A stretch of 64,000 bases of DNA from Rhodocyclales bacterium (GTDB taxonomy: Bacteria > Pseudomonadota > Gammaproteobacteria > Burkholderiales > Rhodocyclaceae). The stretch is from assembly GCA_016235025.1 (NCBI GenBank), contig JACRMV010000001.1, forward strand, positions 248,001-312,000, given 5' to 3'. A model generated the notes under the pieces. It made no database searches and had not been told where the DNA came from. It worked only from the letters and a program-made list of their open reading frames with translations. The translations under genes and the position numbers were made by a program. Shown piece by piece: positions 19,027 through 28,600 of the stretch (the stretch's first letter is position 1; each line of letters begins with the position of its first letter).

Positions 19027-20130
19027 ATGTATGAGGCCTACTACGGGCTCAAGGTTAGGCCCTTCCAGCTTAACCCCGACCCCTCGTTTTACTTTGACAG
19101 TACGCAACACAGACGTGCCCGGGCCTATCTGGAGTACGGCGTACATCAAAATGAAGGATTTATTGTCGTCACCGGAGAGATCGGCGCCGGCAAGACAACC
19201 ATCGTGCGCGGCTTGCTGGATGTGCTGGATAAAGGAAAGGTTATTGCCGCACAGTTGGTCAGCACCCAGCTTGATGCCAACGATATTCTGCGCATGGTTG
19301 CTGCGGCCTTCGGTGTACGCAGCAAGAGTGAGGCGAAGGCCGATCTGCTGCTGTCGCTCGAGGCTTTCCTGGTTGATGTGGCGCGTCAGGGCAAGCGCTG
19401 CCTGTTGATTGTCGACGAAGCGCAAAATCTGACACCCAGTGCGGTTGAAGAGTTGCGCATGCTCTCGAACTTTCAGTTTGAGTCGCATGCGTTATTGCAA
19501 AGCTTCCTCGTTGGCCAACCGGAGTTCCGGGCGATTCTTCTCAGTCCCCAGATGGAGCAACTGCGCCAGCGAGTGATTGCCACCTGTCATATAGGGCCGC
19601 TGGGCGCCAATGAAACCCAGGAATACATCCAGCATCGCCTCAAATGCGCCGGCTCGACGGGTGTCCCGCAGTTTGAGGATGCCGCTTATGAGGCGATCCA
19701 CCGTGCCAGTGCAGGCATTCCGCGCCGCATCAATTCCATTTGCGATCGGCTCCTCCTCGCCGGATTTCTCGCTGAAAAGAAGGTGATTGACAAAGGAGAT
19801 GTGGATGAGATTGCGGGCGAAATAAACGATAGTGCGTACATAAACAGCGCGACAAATGCAGTCACTACGTCCACATTAAGCGGCCCCAATGTTTTTGCCG
19901 ACGATTTTTCAACAATTGATTTTGCGGAACTGGCTATTGATGCCTCGGTCGCGGCTGAAACCGACCGCATGCTCAATGACATGAACAAGCGCCGTGTGGT
20001 TGATCGCCTGGTGCGAATAGAACGCAGCCTGTTGCGTCTTGAGCAAAGCAATTCATTGATCCTGCGTACGTTCCAGAAGCTGATCGAGAAGATCAGGCCA
20101 AGCGCTGACAAGGGCGCCGCAAAGCAATGA
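19027..20130 (+). CDS. XrtA-associated AAA ATPase (ExeA/GspA-like)
   Basis: A 367-residue ATPase: N-terminal MYEAYYGLKVRPFQLNPDPS, Walker A GEIGAGKTT at 50-58, Walker B LLIVDEA at 126-132, and a winged-helix-like C-terminal part (SAGIPRRINSICDRLL). The type is that of ExeA, which helps assemble secretion components, and it is a constant member of exosortase-A loci (TIGR03015). It lies seven bases after the outer-membrane gene, fitting a role in building or energising the export system. The last 60 residues are coiled-coil-like. Confidence 0.94.
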   Translation: MYEAYYGLKVRPFQLNPDPSFYFDSTQHRRARAYLEYGVHQNEGFIVVTGEIGAGKTTIVRGLLDVLDKGKVIAAQLVSTQLDANDILRMVAAAFGVRSKSEAKADLLLSLEAFLVDVARQGKRCLLIVDEAQNLTPSAVEELRMLSNFQFESHALLQSFLVGQPEFRAILLSPQMEQLRQRVIATCHIGPLGANETQEYIQHRLKCAGSTGVPQFEDAAYEAIHRASAGIPRRINSICDRLLLAGFLAEKKVIDKGDVDEIAGEINDSAYINSATNAVTTSTLSGPNVFADDFSTIDFAELAIDASVAAETDRMLNDMNKRRVVDRLVRIERSLLRLEQSNSLILRTFQKLIEKIRPSADKGAAKQ

Positions 20131-20957
20131 TTACCAACGCGCTGACCATTGACGTTGAGGATTACTTCCAGGTCTCCGCGTTTGCTCCCCACATCAAGCG
20201 CACTGACTGGGATCAGTGCGAATGCCGTGTTGCCCGTAATATCGACCTCATTCTGGGCATGCTGGACGAGCAAGGTGTCCAGGCGACATTCTTTACCTTG
20301 GGATGGATTGCCGAACGTTACCCCGGGGTGGTTAAAGCCATCGTGGCCGGTGGCCATGAACTGGCCAGCCATGGCTATGGGCACCAGCGGGTAAGTGATC
20401 TGGATGCCGAGGATTTCCTGGCCGACGTGGTGCGCGCCAAAAGCATTCTGGAAAATATCAGCGGGACGCCGGTCATTGGTTACCGGGCGCCCAGCTTTTC
20501 CATTGGCGCGAGCAATCGCGACTGGGCGTTTGAGTGCCTGGCTCGTGCAGGCTATCGCTACAGTTCCAGCGTCTATCCAGTCAGGCACGATCACTATGGC
20601 ATGCCGGATGCTCCGCGATTTGCACACGAGGTTTATCCATCGCTGATGGAAGTGCCCCCGACTACCGTGCGGGCGTTCGATCGCAACTGGCCGGCCAGTG
20701 GCGGTGGATACTTTCGCCTGATGCCCTATGCGCTATCGCGACGCCTGATTGCGCGCGTCAATGAAACAGACGGTCAGGCGGCCGTTTTTTATTTTCATCC
20801 ATGGGAGCTGGACAAGGAGCAACCTCGTGTTCGAGGCATCAGCGCCAAAACCCGGTTTCGCCACTACGTCAATATTCATCGCATGGAAAGCCGGCTCAAA
20901 TGCCTCCTGAAGGACTTTAAATGGGGTCGCATGGATCGGATATTTCTTTCTTCATGA
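20127..20957 (+). CDS. Exosortase-A-associated polysaccharide deacetylase (DUF3473)
   Basis: A 276-residue NodB-fold carbohydrate esterase that probably N-deacetylates the exopolysaccharide. The metal and catalytic residues are visible: TIDVEDYF with D9/D12, the H83-x3-H87 pair in HELASHGYGH, and RAPSFS. The C-terminal DUF3473 extension (YFHPWELD) identifies the XrtA-linked subfamily (TIGR03006). It has no signal peptide. It overlaps both neighbours by ATGA. Confidence 0.94.
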   Translation: MITNALTIDVEDYFQVSAFAPHIKRTDWDQCECRVARNIDLILGMLDEQGVQATFFTLGWIAERYPGVVKAIVAGGHELASHGYGHQRVSDLDAEDFLADVVRAKSILENISGTPVIGYRAPSFSIGASNRDWAFECLARAGYRYSSSVYPVRHDHYGMPDAPRFAHEVYPSLMEVPPTTVRAFDRNWPASGGGYFRLMPYALSRRLIARVNETDGQAAVFYFHPWELDKEQPRVRGISAKTRFRHYVNIHRMESRLKCLLKDFKWGRMDRIFLSS

Positions 20958-22033
20958 CGCAGGAGAAGTTTCCCCGCGCTGCTGCGCAGCCCGGCGAATT
21001 GCTTGTAAAGCCGCTCGATCGCAATGATGCCGCTGCAGTGGGGCGGTGGGAAGCCTATGTCGCAACAGCGCCCGAAGCGACATTTTTTCATCGCGCGGGT
21101 TGGCAAAACATTCTGCACACTGTGTTTGGCCACCGGACGTTCTTTCTCTACGCAGAACGAGGCGGCATCATCGAAGGGGTGCTGCCGCTGGCCCAGATCA
21201 AAAGCCGGTTGTTCGGCAATTCGCTGGCGGCGTTGCCCTTTGCCGTGTATGGCGGGGTTGTCGCCGACACCACCGAAGCTGCCACGGCTCTCGAGGAAGA
21301 AGCCGAGCGATTGGCGCTGGAACTTGGCGCTGCGCATCTTGAATACCGCAACAGGGCGCCACGGCACCCCGAATGGCCGACGCAGGATCTGTACGTCACC
21401 TTCCGCAAGGAAATCGCGGCTGACGAAGAAACCAACATGCTGGCGATTCCGCGCAAGCAGCGGGCAATGGTGCGCAAGGGCATCAACCATCGGTTGCGTG
21501 CCGAATTTGATACATCGGCCGACCGTTTTTTTGCCTTGTTTGCCGATAACGTTCATCGCCATGGTACGCCTGCGATGCCAAAACGCTATTTCGCGGCCCT
21601 GCTGCACGAATTCGGCAAGGACTGCGAAATCCTCACCGTGACTGCCCCGGATGGCACACCGCTGAGCAGTGTTTTGAGTTTCTATTTTCGCGATGAAATC
21701 CTGCCGTATTACGCCGGCGATGCCGAGCAGGCGCGCAACTTTTACGCCAATGATTTCAAATACTGGGCGTTGATGTGCCATGCGGCGCAGCGTGGCATCA
21801 AGATATTCGATTACGGCCGCAGCAAAGTGGGAACGGGGCCGTATGCGTTCAAGAAAAACTGGGGCTTTGAACCACAACCCCTGCACTATGAATATCGCCT
21901 CTACAAGCGCGATGGCATTCCGCAAAATAACCCGAACAATCCGAAATACAAGCTGATGATCGAGGCCTGGCGGCGCATGCCCCTGTCGCTGGCCAATTTC
22001 CTCGGCCCCTTCATCGTGCGCAACCTGGGGTAA
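20954..22033 (+). CDS. FemAB-like protein, PEP-CTERM system
   Basis: A 359-residue protein with two GNAT-like halves in the FemAB arrangement (TFFHRAGWQNILHTVFGH; the C-terminal CHAAQRGIKIFDYGRSKVGTG and FKKNWGFEPQPLHYEY). FemAB-fold proteins transfer acyl or aminoacyl groups to sugars or peptidoglycan; the XrtA-linked branch (TIGR03019) has no known substrate. I start it at the ATG at 20954, which overlaps the deacetylase stop codon (ATGA), instead of an ATG 11 codons upstream. Confidence 0.9.
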   Translation: MTQEKFPRAAAQPGELLVKPLDRNDAAAVGRWEAYVATAPEATFFHRAGWQNILHTVFGHRTFFLYAERGGIIEGVLPLAQIKSRLFGNSLAALPFAVYGGVVADTTEAATALEEEAERLALELGAAHLEYRNRAPRHPEWPTQDLYVTFRKEIAADEETNMLAIPRKQRAMVRKGINHRLRAEFDTSADRFFALFADNVHRHGTPAMPKRYFAALLHEFGKDCEILTVTAPDGTPLSSVLSFYFRDEILPYYAGDAEQARNFYANDFKYWALMCHAAQRGIKIFDYGRSKVGTGPYAFKKNWGFEPQPLHYEYRLYKRDGIPQNNPNNPKYKLMIEAWRRMPLSLANFLGPFIVRNLG

Positions 22034-22040
22034 TGCGGAC

Positions 22041-23252
22041 ATGGCCAAGCTGCTCTATCTGGTACATCGCTTGCCGTACCCGCCCAACAAAGGCGACAAG
22101 GTTCGCTCCTGCAACCTGCTGAAGCACCTGGCGCAAAACCACCAGATCTATCTCGGCAGTTTTATAGATGATCCCGCCGACGCTGCCTACCTCGATACCG
22201 TGCGCGCCCTGTGCGCCGACATGCATGTTGCCCGCCTCCATCCCCGGTCAGCCAGGCTGCGCAGCCTGTCGGGCTTGCTCAATGGCGAGGCGCTCTCGCT
22301 GCCGTACTATCGGGACCGGGGCCTGCGTGACTGGGTTGCAGCGACCCGCGCGCGCGAGTCGATCGACGGCGCCGTGATCTTTTCATCCGTGATGGCGGAC
22401 TACATTCCCGACATGGAGCGGCTGCCGACGCTGGTCGATTTCGTGGATATGGATTCGGCGAAGTGGACCCAATACGCCGCCACGCACCGCTGGCCCCTGT
22501 CCTGGGTTTACCGGCGCGAAGGCAGGCGCCTGCTCGATTTTGAACGCGCTGTGGCGCTGCGCGCCCGCCGTTCCTTCTTTGTGACCGAAGCCGAGATGAC
22601 GCTTTTCGAGCAGGCTGCTCCTGAATCCGTCGGCCATGTCGAGGCCATGTGCAACGGGGTGGATGCCGATTTCTTCTCGCCTGACCATCTACTCGCTTCG
22701 CCTTATCCGGCGGACGAAACGCCCATCGTCTTTACCGGCGCGATGGATTACTGGCCGAATGTCGATGCCGCCGTCTGGTTTGCCGAAACAGTGCTGCCCG
22801 CACTGCGCAAGCGTCATCCCGCGCTGCGCTTTTACGTGGTGGGGCGCAGCCCGGATGCCGCTGTGCTGGCCCTGGCGGCAAACCCCGGCGCAGGCATCGT
22901 GGTCACCGGCACGGTCGATGATGTGCGGCCTTATATCGCCCATGCCGCAGTGATTGTGGCGCCACTGCGTATCGCGCGGGGCATCCAGAACAAGGTGCTG
23001 GAAGCCATGGCCATGGCTAAGGCAGTCGTGGCATCAACCACCTGCGCCGAACCGATCGATGTCGAACCGGGCGTCGAGCTCTTGTGTGCCGCAACGGCCG
23101 AAGAATATGCTGCGCACATCGACGCATTGCTGGCGGAACCCGCACGGGCGCAACGCATGGGCGCAGCCGCGCGCCAGCGCGTGGTGAATCGTTACAGCTG
23201 GCATGCCCATTTGTCGCAGATCGACCGCTATATCGAGGACTTTGCCCCATGA
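22041..23252 (+). CDS. XrtA-system glycosyltransferase (GT4, TIGR03087-like)
   Basis: A 403-residue GT-B glycosyltransferase. The N-terminus YLVHRLPYPPNKGDKVRSCNLLKHL and the middle VDFVDMDSAKWTQYA are hallmarks of the XrtA-linked sugar transferase family; the C-terminal half has the nucleotide-sugar site (FTGAMDYWPNVDAAVWFAE, RIARGIQNKVLEAMAMAKAVVAS). The acceptor is unknown. Its stop codon overlaps the xrtA start (ATGA). Confidence 0.92.
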   Translation: MAKLLYLVHRLPYPPNKGDKVRSCNLLKHLAQNHQIYLGSFIDDPADAAYLDTVRALCADMHVARLHPRSARLRSLSGLLNGEALSLPYYRDRGLRDWVAATRARESIDGAVIFSSVMADYIPDMERLPTLVDFVDMDSAKWTQYAATHRWPLSWVYRREGRRLLDFERAVALRARRSFFVTEAEMTLFEQAAPESVGHVEAMCNGVDADFFSPDHLLASPYPADETPIVFTGAMDYWPNVDAAVWFAETVLPALRKRHPALRFYVVGRSPDAAVLALAANPGAGIVVTGTVDDVRPYIAHAAVIVAPLRIARGIQNKVLEAMAMAKAVVASTTCAEPIDVEPGVELLCAATAEEYAAHIDALLAEPARAQRMGAAARQRVVNRYSWHAHLSQIDRYIEDFAP

Positions 23253-24817
23253 ACACCGTCTCACCAGCGCCGACTTTTTCCTGGCGACCTGCCGTGCTCG
23301 CGATTAGTGCGGTTGTCCTCGGCATGATCTTCATCTACCGGGATACTGCGCTCGGCATGGTATCGATCTGGTGGCGTTCGGCAACATTTACCCATGCCTT
23401 TCTGGTTGCCCCCATCAGCCTCTGGCTGATCTGGGAAAAGCGCAAAGTGCTCGCACATTTCCAGCCGCAGCCAGCGCACTGGGTGGCCCTGCCGATGCTG
23501 GCCCTGGCCTTTATCTGGCTGCTGGGCGAGCTCTCCGCCGTCAATGCCGTGACGCAATTGGCGTTCGTTGCGATGCTGATTCTCGTCGTGCCGCTGGTCA
23601 TTGGCCTTCCTGCCGCGCGGCAGATCACTTTCCCGTTATGCTTTTTGTTTTTTGCCGTACCGATCGGCGAATTTGTCATGCCCAAGTTCATGGAATGGAC
23701 AGCCACCATGACGGTACTTGGTCTGCGCGCATCCGGCATTCCGGTCTATCAGGAGGGGTTGCAGTTTGTGATTCCCTCCGGCCGCTGGTCGGTGGTGGAA
23801 GCATGCAGCGGGGTGCGTTATCTGATCGCGTCGCTGACCGTGGGCACGATCTTCGCCTATCTCAACTATCGCTCGCTCAAGCGACGCCTGATTTTCGTCG
23901 TCGTGTCCCTGGTGGTGCCGATCATCGCCAACTGGATTCGCGCCTACATCATTGTCATGCTCGGCCATTTGTCGGGCAACGAACTGGCTGCCGGCGCCGA
24001 TCATCTGATCTACGGCTGGGTTTTCTTTGGCATCGTCATTTTGATCATGTTTGCCATTGGCATGCATTGGCGCGAAGATGACGATGCAGCATCGATCGCA
24101 GAAGTGAATGCGGCAGCGGCCGCCGCCAACGCAAAAAGCCATGGTGCTGCGCAAGGTTTTGTCAGCGCCACGCTGCTTGCATTCGGCGTTGCGCTGTTAC
24201 CGCTGGGCGCGCTCAAGGTGCTCGATGCGCAAAGCGGCGGGGCGGCGCCGATCCTTTCAGCACAAGCCCTGGCGACCGGCGGCTGGACCCGGGATGGACA
24301 AGCGCTCAGCACCTGGCAGCCCGCATTTGCCAATCCCTCGGTCACTGAAATCGCGTCTTTCAGCCAGGGCGCGCAACGTGTCGGCATTCATATCGCCTAT
24401 TACCAGCACCAGGGTTATGACCGCAAGCTCATCAGTTCAGAGAACGTGCTGGTGAAAAGTGGTGATGAAAACTGGTTCCAGGTCGAACGCGGTACGCATC
24501 TGACCACGCTGGCCGGGCAACCCCTGCGGGTGCAAAGCGCCCAGTTGAAACAGCAGGGCGCGCTTACTGCCGAGCCTATGCGGCTGCGCGTCTGGCAGTG
24601 GTACTGGATTGACGGCCACCTCACCAGCAGTGATGCGCTGGGCAAACTTTGGCTGGCCTGGTCGCGGCTGCGGGGGCATGGCGATGATGCGGCCGCTGTG
24701 TTTGTCTATGCGCAAGAGGGTGCGCCCGGAGCAGCCGAAGCCGCCATGGAAAAGTTTATCGCCGACACGGGCGGCGCATTGGGCGCTTTGCTGGAGCAGG
24801 CACGGCGTGCGCGCTGA
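23249..24817 (+). CDS. xrtA: Exosortase A fused to an EpsI domain
   Basis: Integral membrane transpeptidase/protease that sorts PEP-CTERM proteins. The 522-residue protein has about eight membrane segments in residues 13-275, with the catalytic cysteine C186 in EACSGVR, arginine R231 in NWIRAY and histidine H252 in DHLIYGW. Residues from about 300 form an EpsI/DUF3485 domain, the common exosortase-A fusion (SFSQGAQRVGIHIAYYQHQGYD). The ATG overlaps the previous stop codon. Residues 3-11 (TVSPAPTFS) are encoded by repeat copy 4. Likely substrates in this window are the proteins at 47528 and 60904. Confidence 0.96.
   Translation: MNTVSPAPTFSWRPAVLAISAVVLGMIFIYRDTALGMVSIWWRSATFTHAFLVAPISLWLIWEKRKVLAHFQPQPAHWVALPMLALAFIWLLGELSAVNAVTQLAFVAMLILVVPLVIGLPAARQITFPLCFLFFAVPIGEFVMPKFMEWTATMTVLGLRASGIPVYQEGLQFVIPSGRWSVVEACSGVRYLIASLTVGTIFAYLNYRSLKRRLIFVVVSLVVPIIANWIRAYIIVMLGHLSGNELAAGADHLIYGWVFFGIVILIMFAIGMHWREDDDAASIAEVNAAAAAANAKSHGAAQGFVSATLLAFGVALLPLGALKVLDAQSGGAAPILSAQALATGGWTRDGQALSTWQPAFANPSVTEIASFSQGAQRVGIHIAYYQHQGYDRKLISSENVLVKSGDENWFQVERGTHLTTLAGQPLRVQSAQLKQQGALTAEPMRLRVWQWYWIDGHLTSSDALGKLWLAWSRLRGHGDDAAAVFVYAQEGAPGAAEAAMEKFIADTGGALGALLEQARRAR
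23255..23279 (+). repeat. 25-bp dispersed repeat, copy 4
   Basis: ACCGT-CTCA-CCAGCGCCGACTTTTT; one mismatch. It lies over codons 3-11 of xrtA. Confidence 0.85.
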
Positions 24818-24829
24818 TTACCTTAATTC

Positions 24830-26008
24830 ATGAAGATTCTTTATCACCATCGCACGGCATCCAAGGATGGACAGGCTGTTCACATTGAAGAAATGATCGC
24901 GGCGCTGCGCGCGCAGGGACATGAAGTTCGGGTAGTCGCCCCGGCGGTGAGCGCTGACGGCCAGATGGGAGCGAACGTCGGCTGGGTGCACCGCTTGCGC
25001 AGCGCATTGCCGAAAGCGCTTTATGAACTGCTCGAACTGACGTACAGCCTCGTCGCGTATCGTCGGCTGGCGCAGGCCGCGCGAGAGTTTCAGCCCGATG
25101 TGCTGTACGAGCGCTACAACCTTTTTCTGCTCGCCGGCGTGATGCTAAAACGCCGGTTTGGCATTCCGCTGCTGCTCGAAGTCAACGCTCCGCTGGTATT
25201 CGAGCGCTGCCAGCACAGCGGCGGCCTGGCGCTGCCGTGGCTAGCCCGCTGGGCCGAGGGTTTGGCCTGGCGCAGCGCGGATTATGTGTTGCCCGTCACG
25301 CGCGTGCTTGCCGCTCATGTCACCGCGTATGGGGTGCCGGATGTGCGCATCCGGGTGATTCCCAATGGCATCAATCGTGCCCATTTCGCCGTCGCACCAG
25401 CGCCGACTTTTGCCAAGGCGCAGCGCGGTCTTGGCGGGAAGCTGGTATTGGGCTTTACCGGGTTTGTGCGCGAATGGCATGGCGTTGACCGGGTCATTCG
25501 CTGGATGGCGACGCCTGCCGCACCCGGCAATGTGCATCTGGTCATTGTCGGTGATGGCCCCGTGCGCGGCGAGCTTGAAGCGCTCGCGCAACAGATGGGC
25601 TTGCAGGATCGCGTCACCTTCACCGGTGTCATTCATCGCGACCAGGTGCCGGATTGGGTTGCCGCCTTTGACATCGCCCTGCAACCGGCCGTGGTGCCGT
25701 ATGCCTCACCCTTGAAGCTGATGGAATACCTGGTGCTCGGCAAGGCAATCATTGCCCCGCGCACCCCCAATTTGTGTGAGGTGCTGAGCGATGGCGAAAA
25801 TTCGCTCCTGTTCGATGCCGATGCATCCGACGCCTTCGAGCACGCCCTGAGCCAGCTTTGCGCGGATGATGTCCTGCGCGAAAAACTGGGTGTCGGCGCC
25901 CACGCCACCATCGACCGGCTGGACCTGACCTGGGATGGCAATGCCCGCCGTGTGGCCGGACTCGCTGCCAGTCTGGCCGACGCCGCCCGACAGCAGCGGA
26001 GCGCCTGA
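24830..26008 (+). CDS. Glycosyltransferase family 4, exosortase-A-associated
   Basis: A 392-residue GT-B enzyme: N-terminal acceptor domain (ILYHHRTASKDGQAVHIEEMI) and C-terminal donor domain (LGFTGFVREWHGVDRVI, VIVGDGPVRGELEALA, PLKLMEYLVLGKAIIAPRTPNLCEVL with the EX7E-like region). It begins 12 bases after xrtA. Donor and acceptor cannot be deduced. Residues near 183-191 (VAPAPTFAK) are specified by repeat copy 5, in the linker just before the donor domain. Confidence 0.93.
   Translation: MKILYHHRTASKDGQAVHIEEMIAALRAQGHEVRVVAPAVSADGQMGANVGWVHRLRSALPKALYELLELTYSLVAYRRLAQAAREFQPDVLYERYNLFLLAGVMLKRRFGIPLLLEVNAPLVFERCQHSGGLALPWLARWAEGLAWRSADYVLPVTRVLAAHVTAYGVPDVRIRVIPNGINRAHFAVAPAPTFAKAQRGLGGKLVLGFTGFVREWHGVDRVIRWMATPAAPGNVHLVIVGDGPVRGELEALAQQMGLQDRVTFTGVIHRDQVPDWVAAFDIALQPAVVPYASPLKLMEYLVLGKAIIAPRTPNLCEVLSDGENSLLFDADASDAFEHALSQLCADDVLREKLGVGAHATIDRLDLTWDGNARRVAGLAASLADAARQQRSA
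25388..25412 (+). repeat. 25-bp dispersed repeat, copy 5
   Basis: GCCGT-CGCA-CCAGCGCCGACTTTTG; one mismatch. It encodes AVAPAPTF in the interdomain linker of the glycosyltransferase at 24830. Confidence 0.85.
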
Positions 26009-26009
26009 G

Positions 26010-27176
26010 TTGGCTGCGGCAACGCCCTGTCATGTCGTGCATCTGGTGTATCGCTTCGCTACCGGCGGGCTGGAGAACGTCATCGTGCAACTCATCAACG
26101 GCTTGCCCCCGGCAGAGTTCCGGCATACGGTGGTGGCCATCAGCGAGGCCGACGCCACCTTCGCCGCCCGCATCACGCGGCCAGAGGTCGAGGTGCTTGC
26201 CCTGCATAAACCCCCCGGCCAGCCTTTCAGGCTGTATCCGCAGGTTTTTCGGCTGTTGCGCAGGCTCAAGCCCGATGTGCTGCACAGTTGCAATCTGGCC
26301 GCGCTGGAGTTTGCGCCGATGGCGGCGCTGGCTGGCGTGCCGCTGCGCGTGCATGCCGAGCATGGCTGGGATGTGGGCGAACTGGAAGGCAAAAACCCGC
26401 GTTACCGTTTTTTGCGCCGGTTGTATAAACCCTTTGTGCATGAATTCATCGCCGTGGCCGAGCCGCAGCACGACTATTTACGCAACCAGATCGGCGTGCC
26501 TGCCGCGCATCTGCATTCCATCCCGAATGGCGTCGATACCGACCGCTTTCGCCCGCGTTGCGATATGGACGGGTTGCCGCCCGGCTTCCCGTTTCGGCGC
26601 GGGGAACATTGGGTGATCGGCACCATCGGCCGTCTGGCACCCGTTAAAAATCCGCTCCTGCTGGTGGATGCTTTTGTGCAGTTGGTACAGTCGCGTGCGC
26701 CGGGAACGGACTCGATGCGGCTGGTCATGGCGGGCGAAGGCCCCTTGCATGAACAGATAACACAACGCATTGCCGTCGCAGGCATCGCTGGTCGGGTCTG
26801 GCTGGCCGGTGTGCGCGCGGATGTTCCCGAACTGCTGCGCGCGATGGATTGCTTCGTGTTGCCATCGCTGTCAGAAGCCACCTCATGCACCTTGCAGGAA
26901 GCCATGGCCACCGCGCTACCGATCATCGCCACGCACGTGGGCGGCAACGCCGCGCTGCTGGAAGACGGCCGCTGTGGCCGCCTGGTGCCTTCGGAAGACG
27001 CGTCAGCGCTGGCGGCCGAGCTGCTGAAACAGCACGGCTCGGGAGCAGAAAGCGAATGTTTGGCTGCCAGGGAATCCATCATCCGGCGCTATGGTCTGCC
27101 GGCCGTACTGGCACGTTATGGCGCCTTGTTTGGCCGTGCAACGCAGCGCCAGCCGCAACGTGTCAATTCTGCTTGA
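26010..27176 (+). CDS. XrtA-system glycosyltransferase (GT4, TIGR03088-like)
   Basis: A 388-residue GT-B enzyme. The N-terminus HLVYRFATGGLENVIVQLINGLP and the AEHGWDVGELEGKN segment are characteristic of the second PEP-CTERM-linked sugar transferase family; the donor half shows GTIGRLAPVKNPLLLVDAF and the SLSEATSCTLQEAMATALPIIAT region. No ATG is well placed. I chose TTG at 26010 because GGAG at 25998-26001 lies eight bases before it and it begins one base after the preceding stop codon; the longer in-frame reading would start 74 bases inside that gene. Confidence 0.9.
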   Translation: MAAATPCHVVHLVYRFATGGLENVIVQLINGLPPAEFRHTVVAISEADATFAARITRPEVEVLALHKPPGQPFRLYPQVFRLLRRLKPDVLHSCNLAALEFAPMAALAGVPLRVHAEHGWDVGELEGKNPRYRFLRRLYKPFVHEFIAVAEPQHDYLRNQIGVPAAHLHSIPNGVDTDRFRPRCDMDGLPPGFPFRRGEHWVIGTIGRLAPVKNPLLLVDAFVQLVQSRAPGTDSMRLVMAGEGPLHEQITQRIAVAGIAGRVWLAGVRADVPELLRAMDCFVLPSLSEATSCTLQEAMATALPIIATHVGGNAALLEDGRCGRLVPSEDASALAAELLKQHGSGAESECLAARESIIRRYGLPAVLARYGALFGRATQRQPQRVNSA

Positions 27177-27190
27177 GGGGAAGGGCCACA

Positions 27191-28384
27191 GTGAAACGCC
27201 TGAAGATTCTGATGCTGACCCGGCTCTTTCCCAGCCGGGCGTTTCCCGCGTTTGGCACCTTCTGCATCGAGCGCGCGAAGGCGCTGGCAGCGCACGCCGA
27301 TGTCCGGGTCATGGCGCCGACGCCCTATTATCCAGGCTGGCTGCCTGGAAAAGAAGACTGGAAGAAATGGACCCGGGTCGAGCGACAGGGCACCGTGGAA
27401 GGAAACATTCGCGTCACCTATCCGCGCTACGCTTCGCTGCCCGGTACAGCCACCTGGTTGCAGGGCGTGAGCATGGCGCGCAGCGTGCGCCACGAGCTGG
27501 CGGAAAATTACGACGATTGGCAGCCTGACGTCATTGACGGGCATTTTGCTTTTCCCGATGGCTATGCCGCCACACGGCTGGGGCATGCCATCGGCGCGCC
27601 TGTTGTGGTGACCTGTCATGGATCGGATTTGCGGCAATATCCGGAAATTCCTGTTGCAGGCGCCATGACGCGATGGACGTTGCGTAACGCAAACCGCGTC
27701 ATCTCGGTCAGCTCGGACTTGATGCGCCGTAGCATCGAACTTGGTTGCCCAACGAACCACGCAGTTTTTTTAACCAATGGCGTTGACCCTTCGAAGTTTT
27801 CCGTTCGCGCGCAGAGCGAATGTCGCGCCCGGCTGGGGTTGCCGCCGGATCGGAAAATCGGGGTGTATGTCGGTTTTCTGATTGACCGCAAGGATCAGTC
27901 GCTGATTCTGCATGCGCTGGTCGAAATCCGGCGGCAGGGTGCGCCGGTCCCGCTCGTCGTACTGGTGGGTGATGGCCCCAACCGGCAACGGCTGGAAAAT
28001 GAAATCGTCGCGCTGGGATTGCAAAACGATGTTATTTTGGCCGGCCAGCGCCGCCATGATGAAGTGGCCCTCTGGATGGGCGCGGCGGATTGGCTATTGC
28101 TGTCGAGCAGCTCCGAAGGCTGGGCCACCGTGTATTTCGAGGCGATGGCCTGTGGCCGTCCGGTGCTGACTTCCAATGTCAGTTCGGCCAAAGATGCAAT
28201 TCATTCGCCGGAATTTGGCATGGTTGTTGAGCCGCGCACCGCCACGGCTTTCGCTGCCGCGATGCAGGCTGCGGCACAAACGACTTATGATGAAAATGCA
28301 ATACGGCGCTACGCAGAACAAAACAGCTGGGAAAACTGGGCTGATAATGCAATGCAGTTATTTACCAGCCTTGTTGCAAAGTAA
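27191..28384 (+). CDS. Glycosyltransferase family 4
   Basis: A 397-residue GT-B enzyme (LKILMLTRLFPSRAFPAFGTF; GHFAFPDGYAATRLG; VVTCHGSDLRQYP; LTNGVDPSKF; SSSEGWATVYFEAMACGRPVLTS). It probably adds a sugar to the growing repeat unit on the cytoplasmic side. The start is GTG at 27191 after a purine-rich GAGGGGAAGGG stretch; a much longer in-frame reading upstream overlaps the previous gene by over 300 bases and is rejected. Sugar specificity is unknown. Confidence 0.9.
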   Translation: MKRLKILMLTRLFPSRAFPAFGTFCIERAKALAAHADVRVMAPTPYYPGWLPGKEDWKKWTRVERQGTVEGNIRVTYPRYASLPGTATWLQGVSMARSVRHELAENYDDWQPDVIDGHFAFPDGYAATRLGHAIGAPVVVTCHGSDLRQYPEIPVAGAMTRWTLRNANRVISVSSDLMRRSIELGCPTNHAVFLTNGVDPSKFSVRAQSECRARLGLPPDRKIGVYVGFLIDRKDQSLILHALVEIRRQGAPVPLVVLVGDGPNRQRLENEIVALGLQNDVILAGQRRHDEVALWMGAADWLLLSSSSEGWATVYFEAMACGRPVLTSNVSSAKDAIHSPEFGMVVEPRTATAFAAAMQAAAQTTYDENAIRRYAEQNSWENWADNAMQLFTSLVAK

Positions 28385-28426
28385 TCGCCATACCACGCCG
28401 AGGGTGCGTGCTCTTGAGGTGCAATC

Positions 28427-28600
28427 ATGGAAGCCTTTCTGCTGACGCTGGATGTAATCAGCCTGATTTTTTTATGCCTTGGTGTGCTGCGGGTTACGCG
28501 CAGCAACGATGATAAAGACTTGGGCTGGTTCGCCTACTCGGTTACCCGCGTGAAAAAAGAAAAACGCAGTTTCGCCGATCAAGAGGTGCCGCGTGCGTGA
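28427..28600 (+). CDS. Small single-pass membrane protein in the exosortase operon
   Basis: A 57-residue reading frame, MEAFLLTLDVISLIFLCLGV then a charged tail (RVTRSNDDKDLGWFAYSVTR, ending KKEKRSFADQEVPRA). It has one hydrophobic segment at about 4-22 and a positively charged, probably cytoplasmic, C-terminus. The start is preceded by CTTGAGGTGCAATC with GAGG seven bases upstream, and the stop overlaps the GTG start of the ligase gene by eight bases, so it is positioned like a coupled partner of the ligase. I do not recognise a named family. Confidence 0.7.
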   Translation: MEAFLLTLDVISLIFLCLGVLRVTRSNDDKDLGWFAYSVTRVKKEKRSFADQEVPRA

